From NCBI GenBank assembly GCA_949126835.1, contig OX421497.1, forward strand, positions 9,854,920 to 9,918,919: a stretch of 64,000 nucleotides of DNA, in the 5' to 3' direction. Below the pieces are notes generated by a model that was given only the letters and a program-made list of their open reading frames with translations, ran no database searches and was not told the origin of the DNA. The position numbers and the translations under genes are program-made. This document shows, piece after piece, positions 21,359 through 32,689 of this stretch; position 1 is the stretch's first letter; every line of letters begins with the position of its first letter. This DNA is from Anisus vortex (taxonomy: Eukaryota > Mollusca > Gastropoda > Planorbidae).

Positions 21359-22150
21359 TAAATGCCGATTGATAAGAGACAGGCAAACTCATTTGGAAAC
21401 ACTGATGGCTCTATGTTGACTTGACCAGATAAACAGCAGTCACCATAAGAGTCGCGGTTGATTCTGTTCGACACCCGTTCTTCGGGAAAATGAACAGCAT
21501 GACAGTGAATACATGCTATGTTGAAAGGTCCCAAACGTGTGTAGGTTACGTCGGAATTAGTTGCGCAGATGTAGGTTGGCAATATATTTTGTTTCATAAG
21601 TAATTGTCGCCTTACATTACGGCGACGTTGCTCTTCCAAGCGTTGTTCACGTTGATCAATGGTCTTTATCGATAATGGCTTTCTGTCGCTTGAGTTGCAA
21701 CCTTTCTTTTCGTTTATCTAGTGTTTTATTTGTTAATTGCTCTGCCTTGCGACGTCTCAGATTGTCTAATGGTCTTTCCTCTTAAATCTGCAGTTTCCTC
21801 CTCTAGTTGTTTTGTCATACACTTTCTTTGATAATCCAATCTAATCTTATCTATAGCTTACTTTTCTAGTTGCTGTAATCTACAAATCTCGTCTGTTTAT
21901 TCTTTAATTGTTGATCGCGTGTTTCTGCTAATTCTTTGTTAATAAATTCTGAAATTATACCCATGCACCTGAGCGAGGCTGCTCTGTCTGGCTTTATAGT
22001 TGTATCTACTGAATCATTTATATCTGAAGACATGCAAGAAATACTTTTTAAAAATAATGTCTGCTTCTGCACTATCATCAGTCCGTGCATTTCTCTTTTT
22101 CTAGTTTAAAATAGGATTATTCTTTTTTCGTCCGCCAGGCATTTTCATAA
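21355..22150 (-). pseudogene. Helitron replication/helicase protein, N-terminal fragment, frameshifted
   Basis: Minus-strand frames read, from a start near 22,150: 'MPGGRKK'; a block ending 'INKELAETRDQQLKNKQ'; then, in another frame, an Arg/Glu/Gln-rich run ('DQREQRLEEQRRRN'); and finally a Cys/His block 'LGPFNIACIHCHAVHFPEER' and 'SYGDCCLSGQVNIEPSVFP'. This succession (basic coiled region, then CxHCxALHF and CCxxGKV-type motifs) is how many Helitron Rep/helicase proteins begin. At least two frameshifts and stops are present. The Rep nuclease and helicase domains are absent, and the reading stops at the TTAA MITE. Confidence 0.7.
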
Positions 22151-22540
22151 AGTTGTAAATGTTATAACTTTAAAGACTGTATAAAATATTTACCATCACA
22201 ACAATGCAATACACTATTTATATTTTAATGTATTCCACAGCTTTAATAGTACCCTAATTGTTAAATGTATTGGTAAGAGCCTAATCAACATGGCCTCTTT
22301 CAAACATATAAACTATCAAACTATATCTTTCCTTTTTAAATTGTAGACACATTTTCACGCTGATTATATTTAATTGCGCGGCGAATCGGAAAATGGTAAC
22401 GATTTAAATGCTTTAAAACGGGAATTACCGAAACGCTGATAGTAAATAAAAGTCGTCTCGACTGTGACGTCAAAGATTTGCATTGAACGTGATCGCGCTA
22501 GATGGGGAATCCAATGACATGTTTTTTTTTTCTTTTAGCC

Positions 22541-22612
22541 CAATGGGGACTATGCACAAGTCCTTAGAGATAGATGTTTGGTCACGTGATGCGGCTTAGA
22601 CTAAGAAAAAAC
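22541..22612. repeat. Left arm of a long-range inverted repeat
   Basis: AATGGGGACTATGCA and, further on, GGTCACGTGATG followed by 'cGGctTAGA'. Inverted counterparts lie in 27,575-27,636. The arms are 5 kb apart inside the composite element and may mark the ends of another, unidentified transposon. Confidence 0.5.
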
Positions 22613-23039
22613 ATGGCGTTTTACACATCTTGGAATAGAGAGAAATGATTCGTAAAAATATCATTTTAAGACATTCTAGATTATTGTGGTGTCTAAATCA
22701 CCACACAGGCTTGTGACAGTGACTCATGTACAAGTAATAAATAAGGACCAGGCTTTGTTTAAAGCGTACTTGCTGATAGACATTAATTTTAAACTACTTA
22801 TTAACTAGACTAGTCGAGACATGTTTACATGTTATGAGTTATGAGTGTTATGAGAGATTTTCTGGTTTACGACAGTTTAGGCTTACTATTCATGAATGAT
22901 TGGAAGTAGCAATCAAGAAATGGTCTGCATATAATGTGAGCAGTATAATTGACGATTCACGAAAGGTAGGTGTTCTTTTTTTTTTATTGTCTTCCACTTT
23001 TACCTTGTCCCATTCTTAAGCAACGTCAAATATCATGTC

Positions 23040-24200
23040 ATAGCCGTAGCCGGTAGCCTATGACTATGTTTATGTCCTATATAGGCTCATAGAACTCATA
23101 GTGTAGTCATAGAACTCATAGTCATAGAGTCATACTCATAGGACTCATCATAGGCCTAATAATAATCGCCATTTAGGGCATAGGCTTAGACTTAGACTGG
23201 GCTAGCCTAATATCAGTATTATTATTAGTAAACTGTCCTAGCCATTCCATTAGTAATATGTTGGCTGGCTGTTCTCTTCTTTTAACTGATATTATTTTAA
23301 TATAATAATTAATAATAGGCCTAAGTGATACTTCTATTTTAAAATTATTTGAATTATTTTATTAAAATTCATTTATCATTTAGGCTACTAACTACTATCA
23401 AGTAGGCCTATGACCTATGATGATTTATAATTAGGATCAGGGTTAGCCTACCTTGTTTAACATAATATAGCCTACATATTAGACATAATATAATATATAG
23501 GCCCTATATTAATTGAGGCCATTTTAGACCTTGGCCTAACTGATTCAGTAATTGTCATTGAGATTAGATAAAGGGCTAATAAGCTTATATTTGTCAATTT
23601 GCATGCTTGAGCTTTTATTTTATATAATTATAGTGTAGTAGGCCTAAGTAGTTGGCTATTATATTACTATACTATGACCATACTATATATGATGCAATTT
23701 GCAATACTGTTTTGATTAATCTCACAACTCGATCATTATAAGTAAATTAAAACATGCAGGACTGGGGCAGATAAAGTAAAAGTATTAAATATAGGTCTAC
23801 CAATGTAAATATTGATGCTTGTTGAGCTAGTAGTCTGTAGCATATCTAATAGAATAAACAGTTTAATGATTGAAATGTAGGCCTAATTTCATTCTCTCAA
23901 TACCTAAGTAAACTAAAGGACATGCATTTCTGTGTTACAGGGTATTAAAAATTAACATAAAATATTTTAACGTTTTTTTGTACTGGTATTGAAGTAAAAT
24001 AAAATTGCCTGACAATATATATTTGATGAAATGTTAATTTCTTTTCTCCTTTGATATTAGGTCAATGAAGTTGAAGCAGAATGTGAATGAGGAATGAAGT
24101 CAACTTGTTGCAAGCCCATATTAGGACTTATGGATGCAGTGGAAGGCACCCATAGACCACATTCATGCATGACATCAGTCTACAACAAATTAAAGTATCC
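23040..24200. other. AT-rich stretch with TAGGCCTA octamers
   Basis: No gene found. Irregular 'catagaactcatagt' repeats occur at about 23,080-23,150. Exact TAGGCCTA occurs at 23,151, 23,316, 23,403, 23,639 and 23,878, and continues further right to 27,002. A possible splice-acceptor-like 'tttgatattag' at about 24,050 has no supported exon. Confidence 0.5.
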
Positions 24201-24465
24201 CATCTGATCGAATTGATCCATGGAGCCTGTGAAGCAGCTGTCATCACTTTTGGTGGCCACAGCATACTTGGGAATGTGTGGCCAACACAATTCCCAGGCA
24301 CCTTTAATATACCCACAGTAAAGTCATCTACTGGTACCCATCAGAGCTGGATAGACTCAGGGACATCCTTCAGACCAGATAATAAATTCTAGCCTTCACA
24401 AAAACTCTAACTCAGAACCTTCGGAATGCGAGCAGAACGTGCTGTCTGCCACCTGGCCCCATGTC
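24200..24465 (-). mobile_element. tRNA-derived SINE, family 1, copy 2
   Basis: Diverged minus-strand copy: 'gaattgatccatggagcctg', 'cacagcatacttgggaatgt', 'acccatcagagctggataga', 'accttcggaatgcgag'. The B box is eroded. Confidence 0.7.
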
Positions 24466-24600
24466 TGCACCAAAACATTCAGGGCACAGCATGCACCAAA
24501 ACATGAGTTTAAAAAGACTGTTATTCAGGGCACAGCATGCACCAAAACATGAGTTTAAAGACTGTTATTCAGGGCACAGCATGCACCAAAACTTATGTCC
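24465..24600. repeat. Short tandem repeat, ~47-49-bp unit, 3 copies
   Basis: 'cattcagggcacagcatgca', 'ccaaaacatgagtttaaa' and 'gactgtt' repeated. The second unit is two bases shorter (three A lost or gained). Confidence 0.85.
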
Positions 24601-26005
24601 ACCAAAATAAGGGCACCCTATTTGCTAATGCTAAGAATTAAACAATTCTACATGACATAAATATTACCTTGTGCCTACTCTGACAATCTACACTACAATA
24701 AACACAAACATGAAATGTTAAATAATAAATATTATTATTTGGTAGACTTGTTTTTCATTTTTATATAATATTTACAAATTACCAATACTAATGCATTTTC
24801 AATTATTTTTACCATAGGCCTTCATATTCTGGCATGATATTCAACATGGTTTAATATTAATATAAAATAAAATACTATAAATTATAAAAATAATGCTAAT
24901 AATATATATTTTGTTTATTATTATTTTTTTTTGCAATAAATTAAAACATTCATGGATGATGTCAGATAGTTTTCCTATTTTCAAAATATTTAACGTCATG
25001 TCCTTTAACCAATCAAAACAGAAATTCTCCTTTAACAGACAGTAAGCGAATTGAAAACTCCAATGTGATATTGTGAACAATAAGTTGACTTATTTTAATC
25101 TCATTTAGCAGTGTCAATTACTGATACAATTCTTTTTGCCATGACTTGCTGCTGACATCACTTTGCATCTGATGATCCACAATAACATTCAATTCCAGTA
25201 GTTGACACATTCAATCTACATATGAAAATAATAATAATAAGATTTTTTTTTGTAACATGTTTTTATTTATATCATAACTTTTCAGTTACTCTTATACCCA
25301 CTACTATTTACTACCAGTACACAGTTTCCAACATATTAATACAGTACAATTTAAGTGTGCTAAAAAATATAAAAATATCCATACATTGAGCTACTGTATG
25401 TGAATAATTTTATATAATACTATTATAGTAATAATTTCAACTAAATACAATTCAGATAACACAACACTGTATCGGTAATCATTATAATTTATAAATTATA
25501 TATTTAAAATTTAAAAAATTACCAAAATTCATAAGATGTCTTTTTCTGTAGGCCTGCTGGTATATGGGTACTAAGTGGTATATGTGAGAGAATACAATTG
25601 GAGCTGCTCTAGTTGATGACTATCTGAAATAAGTAAACAATAATGATGACTATACCATGTACCAATGTGTTAAAATTAAAGATATACAGAGAATTTATAA
25701 TTATTTATAAATAAATAGCTTTTATAGTTATAAATAGATTCACTATAATCAGTCCTATTTCTATTGATGATGATCCACAGACAACATAGGCCTAGACTAT
25801 CAGATTATATTGTAGGGGTTGTAGGCCTAGACTATCAGATTATATTGTAGCTTCAACCCAATCCCCCCCCCCCCTCATCCATCCTATATTATAGGCCTAC
25901 CCAATTAATGCAAGCTAATATTACTAATAATAAATTACACATTAAATGCAAAAATACTGCTCAGTTATTAATTTACAAGTAAAAGAGTAGGCCTATGCCT
26001 ACATA
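24601..26005. other. Unassigned AT-rich DNA
   Basis: No gene or element recognised. It contains a direct repeat of 'taggcctagactatcagatt' at about 25,787 and 25,822, and four of the TAGGCCTA octamers. Confidence 0.5.
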
Positions 26006-26009
26006 CATA

Positions 26010-26175
26010 CTTATGGTCCAGCGGTTAGTTCACCGGACTTTCAACCAAAAACCAACTGACAGGTCGTGGGTTCTAGCCCTGCCACCGGCGGATCCCTGTC
26101 GCCCTGCAGGAGTTTTGGGCCTAGTAGACGTAATAATCTTCTATCTAGAAGGAACGTCTGTAAACTGATAAGAAG
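26010..26175 (+). mobile_element. SINE family 2, chimeric copy with a LINE-type 3' end
   Basis: Head 'ggtccagcggttagttcacc' and 'ggtcgtgggttctagccctg', then 'ccaccggcggatccctgtcg' as in the copy at 8,202. After 'ttttgggcctag' it leaves the family body and continues 'tagacgtaataatcttctat' and 'ctagaaggaacgtctgtaa'. That is the 3' tail of the LINE at 9,660-9,730. Confidence 0.65.
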
Positions 26176-26640
26176 ATACTTATTTATATGCTTATCCGGT
26201 TTTAGGGACAATGAGGCTAATACTAATTAAATTAATGACTTTGGTCATGGTGTAAATCACTTCTTAGAAGTATTCAATTGTTATAAAGTATTATACTAAA
26301 TTACTGGAAAAAAAATAATTGGAATTAGACTATTATAATTAGGCTAATTATTTATGGCTATTCTAATAGAGCTTATTAACTTAAGATATTATATGCCTAC
26401 TGGACTATATTTAGTAGTCTTAACTATTATAAAAATGATTTGAAATATTTAAATAGCCAATCAATAACAAAGTAATATGCCTACACTGTAGGGCATATGA
26501 TTTGCATGGCATATAGGCATAGGGCCTATCATAGAGAATATAATTTTAATATAGGCCTATGTATTAAAATTAAAAAGCATAGGACTAGTAGACTGTAGAA
26601 TAGTGAGTAGGCTATTATAATAGCCTATATACCGTTGGCC
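26176..26640. other. Unassigned AT-rich DNA
   Basis: No gene found; only short palindromic 'ataggcctat' and 'tagggcctat' motifs. Confidence 0.5.
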
Positions 26641-26985
26641 TTAGAGCCTTCTCAGTATCCGGTCCGAAGGTGTGGAATCAACTTCCCATTCAACTGAGGC
26701 GAACAAGCTCTACTGTTACTTTCAAACAGAACTTAAAAACTCATTATTTCAATATTTACCTTAGATAACATTTAACATGCTTTAGAAACTTACTGTCTTA
26801 TTTATGGGTTGGGTCGGTTAATGCTACATTTATTTGTTTTATCTTTTTTTAATCATCAATTTAGCTCTGTCACCTGGGCTAGGGTAATATCCGTATTCTT
26901 AGTTGTATGTTAAACGCGCTCTGAGCTTACATTAGTAGTTCATTATGTTTGTTGGCAGCGCTATACAAATATTATTATTATTATA
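26640..26985 (+). pseudogene. Non-LTR retrotransposon 3' end
   Basis: One frame gives the end of a LINE protein: 'AFSVSGPKVWNQLPIQLRR' then 'TFKQNLKTHYF', equivalent to the C-terminus seen at 1,700-1,826. The tail ends 'GGCAGCGCTATACAAATATT' and an ATT run. The 5' side is truncated, which is usual for LINE copies. Confidence 0.8.
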
Positions 26986-27404
26986 TGCAGGCATAGAATG
27001 ATAGGCCTACATGCAACAATATTCTTTATTATTATCATCTAAAAATTAACTATATTTGTCTATATTACCATATTCTTCTTGTTAGTCGGTTTATTTACTT
27101 ATTTTATTAGTTTATTAAATTATTAGGCTAGGTTTAAAGTTTAAGTAGTTATTATACTTATAATATTTTGGCTAGGCCGCTTTAGGCTTTAGCTCTGCTA
27201 AGCTACGAGTTACTAAAAATGTGAAACGATATTTATAATTAATGAATTGAGTATTAGGCGTATATAATCATAGATAAAAAAAGTTTGAAGACTTAAGCAA
27301 AAAACTCTATGCCGTTGTATATTGTATGGACTTACCGTGGTTAACCATTGAAGGCAGTGAAAATTTAAAACACGGAAGTCATTTTATTCGATGTTTTAGG
27401 AACA

Positions 27405-27567
27405 TAATATTAGGTTGTTTTGCAACAAAATATTGGCGTCGTCTTTTGACATGCATTTAAGAAGCTTGTATCTATCAGCGAAAATAGATGAAAACATATT
27501 TTAACTTCACTGCGTCTTGATTTTAAGTCAAAATGTGAGCATCCAGCTACAGTAAAATGAATGAGCA
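27405..27567 (-). pseudogene. Possible THAP-like coding fragment
   Basis: From an ATG at about 27,567 the minus strand stays open for about 53 codons: 'MEVLIHFTVAGCSHFDLKSR' then 'EVKICFHLFSLIDTSFLNAC'. The GCS motif followed by 'FHxFxxxD' recalls the start of THAP zinc-finger domains, which occur in P-element-type transposases. The first Cys of the domain is not in place and no downstream exon is evident. It sits just inside the right arm of the long inverted repeat, where a transposase start would be expected. The assignment is weak. Confidence 0.25.
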
Positions 27568-27574
27568 CTTCCAT

Positions 27575-27640
27575 GTTTATCAATCTATCTAATCCTCATC
27601 ACGTGACCGGAAAATACTTCTGCATAGTCCCCATTTAAAA
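27575..27640. repeat. Right arm of a long-range inverted repeat
   Basis: Inverse of the block at 22,541-22,612: TGCATAGTCCCCATT and CATCACGTGACC. Confidence 0.5.
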
Positions 27641-27989
27641 GCTTTTTTTAGAAATGGTCAGTGGTTTTTCAAAAAATTGAGGGTCAAGCAGAGGTTCAAA
27701 AGAAATGAGATTGATGTAAAACGCATTTTCTCACCAGAATGCATCAATATGACAGTTTTCGCGAAAATCGTAGGGCCCGTTTTCGAAAACGCTGACACAA
27801 ACACACAAACAAACAAACAAACAAACAAACCCACAAATATACCCCCAATTTTTTCTCGTTTAATATTATTAGATAGATATTACTAGAATAATTTCTTGAC
27901 AACTAAATTCAAATCTTGATAACTATTATTGTGTAAGTTTAGAAATGAAATTGTGTATTAGCTACGAATGGAATTTTTTTTTATATAAC

Positions 27990-28170
27990 TGATAGTAACA
28001 AACAGGTTAATTTTTTATTAAATATAAAACGCTTTAATGATTTTCTCTATAACGCTCCATTTCTTTTGGTCTTGGTCTTACTACGGCACTAAATAAATTG
28101 TCTTAGAAAAATAATATAGTTGATCAGTTTGACTTTAACGCTGTTGGCACGCTGAATGATTCAAAATGAT
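27990..28170 (+). mobile_element. Degenerate hAT, copy B (3' part)
   Basis: 'attaaatataaaacgcttta', 'atgattttctctata' and 'gctgttggcacgctgaatga' match the 3' parts of copies A (about 4,240-4,420) and E (about 48,000-48,170). It completes the copy begun at 19,983. Confidence 0.6.
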
Positions 28171-28361
28171 TGTAATAAATAAAATTGTTGAAATGCAATT
28201 TAAGGAAAAAATTACAAACAGCATAAATTGTGCTTCGTGGCTTGTTAAAATTTTTAATTAAATAATGTAATTTTTTTCCGGAAAAGGCCCTTTTTCTTTC
28301 GAAAATGGTCGTAGGGGGAGCGCCCGCTCCCCCTGCTCCCCCCCCCCTGGCTACGCTACTG

Positions 28362-28369
28362 GAGCCGCG
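28362..28369. repeat. Target-site duplication (right) of the 8.7-kb hAT element
   Basis: GAGCCGCG directly after GGCTACGCTACTG, identical to 19,669-19,676. Confidence 0.85.
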
Positions 28370-28556
28370 GCGTCTTTTACTACCGAAGAATATTACGAAG
28401 AATTTCATAATTAGAGTCTAGCCTACTTTTCTTTGTTCTTTTTATAATTTTTTTATTTGTTGAAGTTCAAAAAATTATTGGGGTAAAAAGCGAACTCTAG
28501 GAGCTTGGAAGGACGCTATGGGAAAGATTCACTTCTATAAAAAATATAAAATGGTT

Positions 28557-28815
28557 AAGTACCATACGGATCAGATTAATCCTAGGGCCGGTGAAGCAGT
28601 GTTCACCAGTGGCCACGGCATACTAGGGGATTGTGTCGCCAGCACTATGTCCAGAGTCCAGCCGCCTTTACTTTACTCCAACTAAAGTCAGGTACCTATC
28701 AGAGCTATGTAGTTTCAGGGATACCTGACAATCCCGGGAAAAAAATCCTAGCCTTCACCAGAAATCAAACCCAGAACCTTCGGTACGCCAGCCGCTCGGG
28801 CTAAGTGCCCCACTT
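28557..28815 (-). mobile_element. tRNA-derived SINE, family 1, copy 3
   Basis: Minus-strand copy with 'cacggcatactaggggattg', 'acctatcagagctatgtag' and 'aaacccagaaccttcggtac'. The B box is mutated (GAAATCAAACC on the plus strand). Confidence 0.75.
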
Positions 28816-29370
28816 CTAGGACGCCGCAAATGGACACACTTTTGGAACCATTCGTCTACAAACTGAAACCACAATGGCTTTAAATATGATCTATAATTGT
28901 CTCCATAGTCTCGGAAGACGATTAGATTTGCGGTATAAAACATATAATAATATAAGATATAATAAGATAAGATAACAATTGCTGTAATCTCAGTCAACCG
29001 TAAAGTTGAAACCTAATACATTGGCGTACATTGAGAATTCCACCTTTCTCATATCTTTGATGCCGTTGAACTGGTTAAGGCCATTAGAATGGCACAGGGT
29101 GTGTCCAAAAGCGAGGACATGCACGAAATAACTTTTTTACTGGCAGCCTATGCAAAAACAATGGGGAATTCCCGATTTTCCTTTCCTTCCTGAGTGGCAT
29201 CAACTTCACGTCATCTTAAAACACTCATCAAAATACTAGACGTAAACTTAAAGATTCAAAGTATAGATAAGTGTTAGACGCAATAGGCTTAGTTTCTGTG
29301 TAGATGGATGGAGCGTCTGGAACATGTGAGTTCGAAAACAATATATTATAGTAGTTATATAACATATACA
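28816..29370. other. Unassigned DNA
   Basis: No gene recognised. A short 'aagatataataagataagataac' stretch near 28,950 resembles LINE tails but nothing coding precedes it. Confidence 0.45.
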
Positions 29371-29508
29371 AATGACAGATAGATAGGTGAAGAGGTTGAA
29401 AGATAGACAGATAGATAGATAGATTGATAGATATATAGATAAATAGATAGATATATGGATAGATAGAAAGATAGGTCGATAGAAGGATAGATAAATAGAT
29501 AGCCAGGC

Positions 29509-29540
<32 letters not shown>

Positions 29541-29553
29541 TGATTGATTGATT

Positions 29554-29628
<75 letters not shown>

Positions 29629-29731
29629 GGATAGATAGAAAGATAGGTCGATAGATGGATAGATAAATAGATAGGCAGATAGGCAGATAGATAGATAGAT
29701 GTATAGATAGATAGATGGATAGATAGATAGG

Positions 29732-29770
<39 letters not shown>

Positions 29771-29828
29771 GTAGATAGATAGATAGATAGATAGATAGAT
29801 GGATAGAGGTAGATAGATACATAGACAG
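29371..29828. repeat. Long (GATA)n microsatellite
   Basis: About 450 bases of GATA with GACA/GATT/GGTA interruptions. Three long overlapping minus-strand frames of the 'IYLSIYLS' type are artefacts of a 4-base repeat, which is open in all frames. Confidence 0.97.
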
Positions 29829-31535
29829 ACCCAGTTACCGAACAATTTAAGATATATTGAGGCCAACACAATGCAAACACTGCCCCCCCCCCCATACACA
29901 CATACCTACATACATGATCATACTATACGCTTGATGTCAAAACAAGCCCCCATATCTTCCTGTATTTATTTCGCTATTGTAATGCTTTTGTAGGGGTCGG
30001 GAGTCATCATTTTGTTCCCTCCCTCTTCCACCCCCCACTCCCCCACACACACAACCCAGCTTTGACTTATTTTTTTTATTTTTTTTTAAATTAAAATATT
30101 AAATGTTGTCGATGCCCCTCCCCCCCCCTCTTTCTCTCTCTTGCTAAGCCCATCACTGAAGCGTGTCTCCCAACTTATAAAATTTGTATACAAGAGAAGC
30201 ATTCTTATGTTTCATGCTTATGAATGCTTATAGTTGTTTGTTGTTTTGGTTAAAACATTATCATTAAAGTGAAGTATTGGGACTGGGTTGGTCTACCCTG
30301 CACTTACTTAATAGAGTGCTGGTTCTTGTTGTGTGTTTTTTTTAAGGCTGTAAGGGTATAAGGGAGGGGAGGGAAGGGGACGAGTCCTACGATCAAGACG
30401 TTTTGTAATGATTCAAAAGAAATGTCAACTTCCACCTCTCTTCCTCTGTATCCCTTCCCCTCCACGTTTCCATTATTCCATTGCAGCCCACTCCCAGCGC
30501 TGATATTTCGAGTAAGAAAAAAAAATATCTGTGTGGAGTGTGTCAGGAGTAAGCTAGTTTTTTTTTTTTTTTCGTTTTTTTTGTAAATTCGGTGAACTAG
30601 TTTGATAGCATTCAACGAAAATTATACAAAGTCCAATCATTGTGGTGGGTTTATCTTTAAGCGCCCAGAATATCTAGCTGCGTTCAAGTGTGTGTGTGAG
30701 AGCGAAAGACTTTCAGCCACAAAGTAAAGGCCTTTTGTGAGAATTATAAGGATAGATAATTTTATAATTATTATATATGCGATAATTATATAACTATATA
30801 AAGGACTGTATCGTTTATGGAGATATGGTTAAACAAAAAGGGGAAATAAGTCACGGTTAAATCTCCACTTTACTTTAACGTTGAGCGTGTACACTTGCGT
30901 CAGTCTATGAGATTCTTATAATTGTGTGCGTCTGTTTGCTGTAGGTCTGTTGAAGGTTTGTGGTGGGTTTGTTAAGTGTATTGACATCATCAAAGAGTAG
31001 TAAGAAATTTGTAAACACATTTCATTTCTGTAAAGCTGTCCGCTTATAAGCGTAAGATGTGTCTATAAAGGAATTTTCAAATCCATGTGTATTAAAGTTG
31101 TTTGGAGTTCGATTTTTAAAAACAAAACAGAACTAGGCTAACATTTTAGCCCGAGAGTCATAAGATATTTGCTTTATATTTTAATACAAGTATTGTTATT
31201 GTGATTACATGAAACATGACAGTGTGGATGACAATATTGCTGTTTGTGTCCACGTAGACATAGTTTCAAGGAATTTTTTTTTTTTTTTTGCTATTTCCGG
31301 ATTTGTGTCAAAAACGTACATAAATGTCCCATGATTCCTTCAAGATGGATTAGCGACATTGTTGACACTCACGATGTATGTAAACGGTTTTTTATGGTAT
31401 TTATTTATTTATTTATTTTATTAATCTGTATTTATTAGAATAGATCTAATACATTGGCAGTTTGATTATTATAACACTTTCAGACTTTGTTAAAATAAAT
31501 TATAGAAGAGATATAGATCACGGCATTGGAGACAG
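29829..31535. other. Unassigned intergenic DNA
   Basis: No gene or element recognised. It contains poly-C/T runs (29,880-30,140), poly-T (30,555-30,585; 31,270-31,290) and a short TTTA repeat near 31,400. Confidence 0.5.
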
Positions 31536-31783
31536 ACAGACAAACAGACAGACAGAGAGAGACAGGTAGACACAAAGTGAGAGAGACAGAGAGAGAGACA
31601 GAGAGAGAAAGAGAGAGAAAGAACTAAAAGAATTAGAATGGACGAATATAAAAACTATCTATTTTCTCTCTTTATCACTTTCGGTTTATATTCTACTTTT
31701 CTATCTCTTTCTTATACTCTCTTTCTAATTTAATGACTCTATTCATTGGTCTTTCCTCTTAAACATTTTCTCTTTCATTCTTT

Positions 31784-31826
<43 letters not shown>

Positions 31827-31860
31827 TCGCTCTCACTCTCTTTCTCTATAATTGAATTAG
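31536..31860. repeat. GA-rich and (CT)n low-complexity DNA
   Basis: (GACA)/(GA) runs at about 31,536-31,622 and a (CT)n run at about 31,788-31,850. Confidence 0.9.
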
Positions 31861-31894
31861 CTGCCTTAATAATTTTTTTTTATTAATTTTCTTT

Positions 31895-32640
31895 TTGTTT
31901 ACAGTTTCTTTAGTTTAGTGTTAAACCAACATTTGTTACTTTTATTTGATGTTTGTTTTGTTGGCACAAAATCAACCATTATTGCTTTTAAGTTTGTTTT
32001 TATGAATTGCCAAATGTCTTCTACTGGGCTAGTTATATTGTTTTTAGTAAAAGTGATTTGGAATTTTATTGCTGCTTGATGTAGTTCTGTTGCTTTGCAT
32101 TTTTTTTCAGAGATAAATTATTCTTTTAGGTTTCTTGCATATTTGGATTTTTATGCTGTTATTTACTCTGACAATATCATGATCTGAAAGTCCAGGGATT
32201 ATTTCATAATCTATTACTAGTCCTGGTCTGTTCGTTAAGAATAAATCTAGTATATTATAGTTTATTGTTGGTTTTTCATTAATTTGTAATAAGTTTAGAT
32301 TTCGGATGGTATTGATAAAAAGTTTATTTCTTTAATGTTTTTAAGTTTTTCTATTAAGTAGCTATTCCAATTAATGTCAGCATTTTTATATTTTGTTTCA
32401 ATGCTTTTGAGCTGATTACACAGATTCAAATCATCAGTTTTATTTGTAATGCTTTTGGAAGTTAATTGTTTAGTGTTTTAAGGTTATGCTGACTCGGGGT
32501 TATATTGATTTTAGTGCTAGAGTTAGAAGGTAACATCTTTGAAATTGTTTTGATTGGTGTTGATCCAAGTAAGGGTTTATTTAGGTCTAGCTTCTGGGCT
32601 CGTCAAGGCACTGTTAATGGACATTTTCATTTTCGGGTAG
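31895..32640 (-). pseudogene. LINE AP-endonuclease domain fragment, minus strand
   Basis: The minus strand around 32,130-32,260 reads 'NLLDLFLTNRPGLVIDYE', then 'IIPGLSDHDIVRVNN'. SDHD is the conserved end of the AP-endonuclease domain of non-LTR retrotransposons, and 'LLDLFLTNRP' is the typical preceding block. Stops and frameshifts occur on both sides. No RT follows, since the element breaks off toward 31,890. Confidence 0.7.
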
Positions 32641-32689
32641 GTCTTTTAAAATAGTATAATCTACTTATAATCATGTACACCCGCTTAAC

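Larger units (their letters stand above)
19677..28361. mobile_element. 8.7-kb composite hAT-type element with perfect 8-bp target duplication
   Basis: The left end is CAGTGGCGTAGCCAGG and the right end is CCTGGCTACGCTACTG: 16-bp terminal inverted repeats with one mismatch. Subterminal similarity continues ('ctagggggagcg' against 'cgtagggggagcg', and 'gaaaaggcccc' against 'gaaaaaggccc'). GAGCCGCG flanks both ends exactly, and an 8-bp duplication is the hAT hallmark. I find no intact transposase. The interior is a stack of other elements, described separately. Either it moved once at this size, or (more likely) a shorter element was invaded after insertion. Confidence 0.8.

Noticed and set aside
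22600..24060. Possible host exon pair (donor-like 'gaaaggtaggtg' near 22,970, acceptor near 24,059)
   Set aside because: No coding frame of useful length on either side and no recognisable protein.
28124..28408. Gly/Ala-rich minus-strand ORF
   Set aside because: It crosses the terminal repeat and poly-C run of the hAT element, so it is not a gene.
29228..29901. Three overlapping minus-strand ORFs of 155-223 codons
   Set aside because: They are (GATA)n translated in three frames; a four-base repeat without stops is open everywhere.
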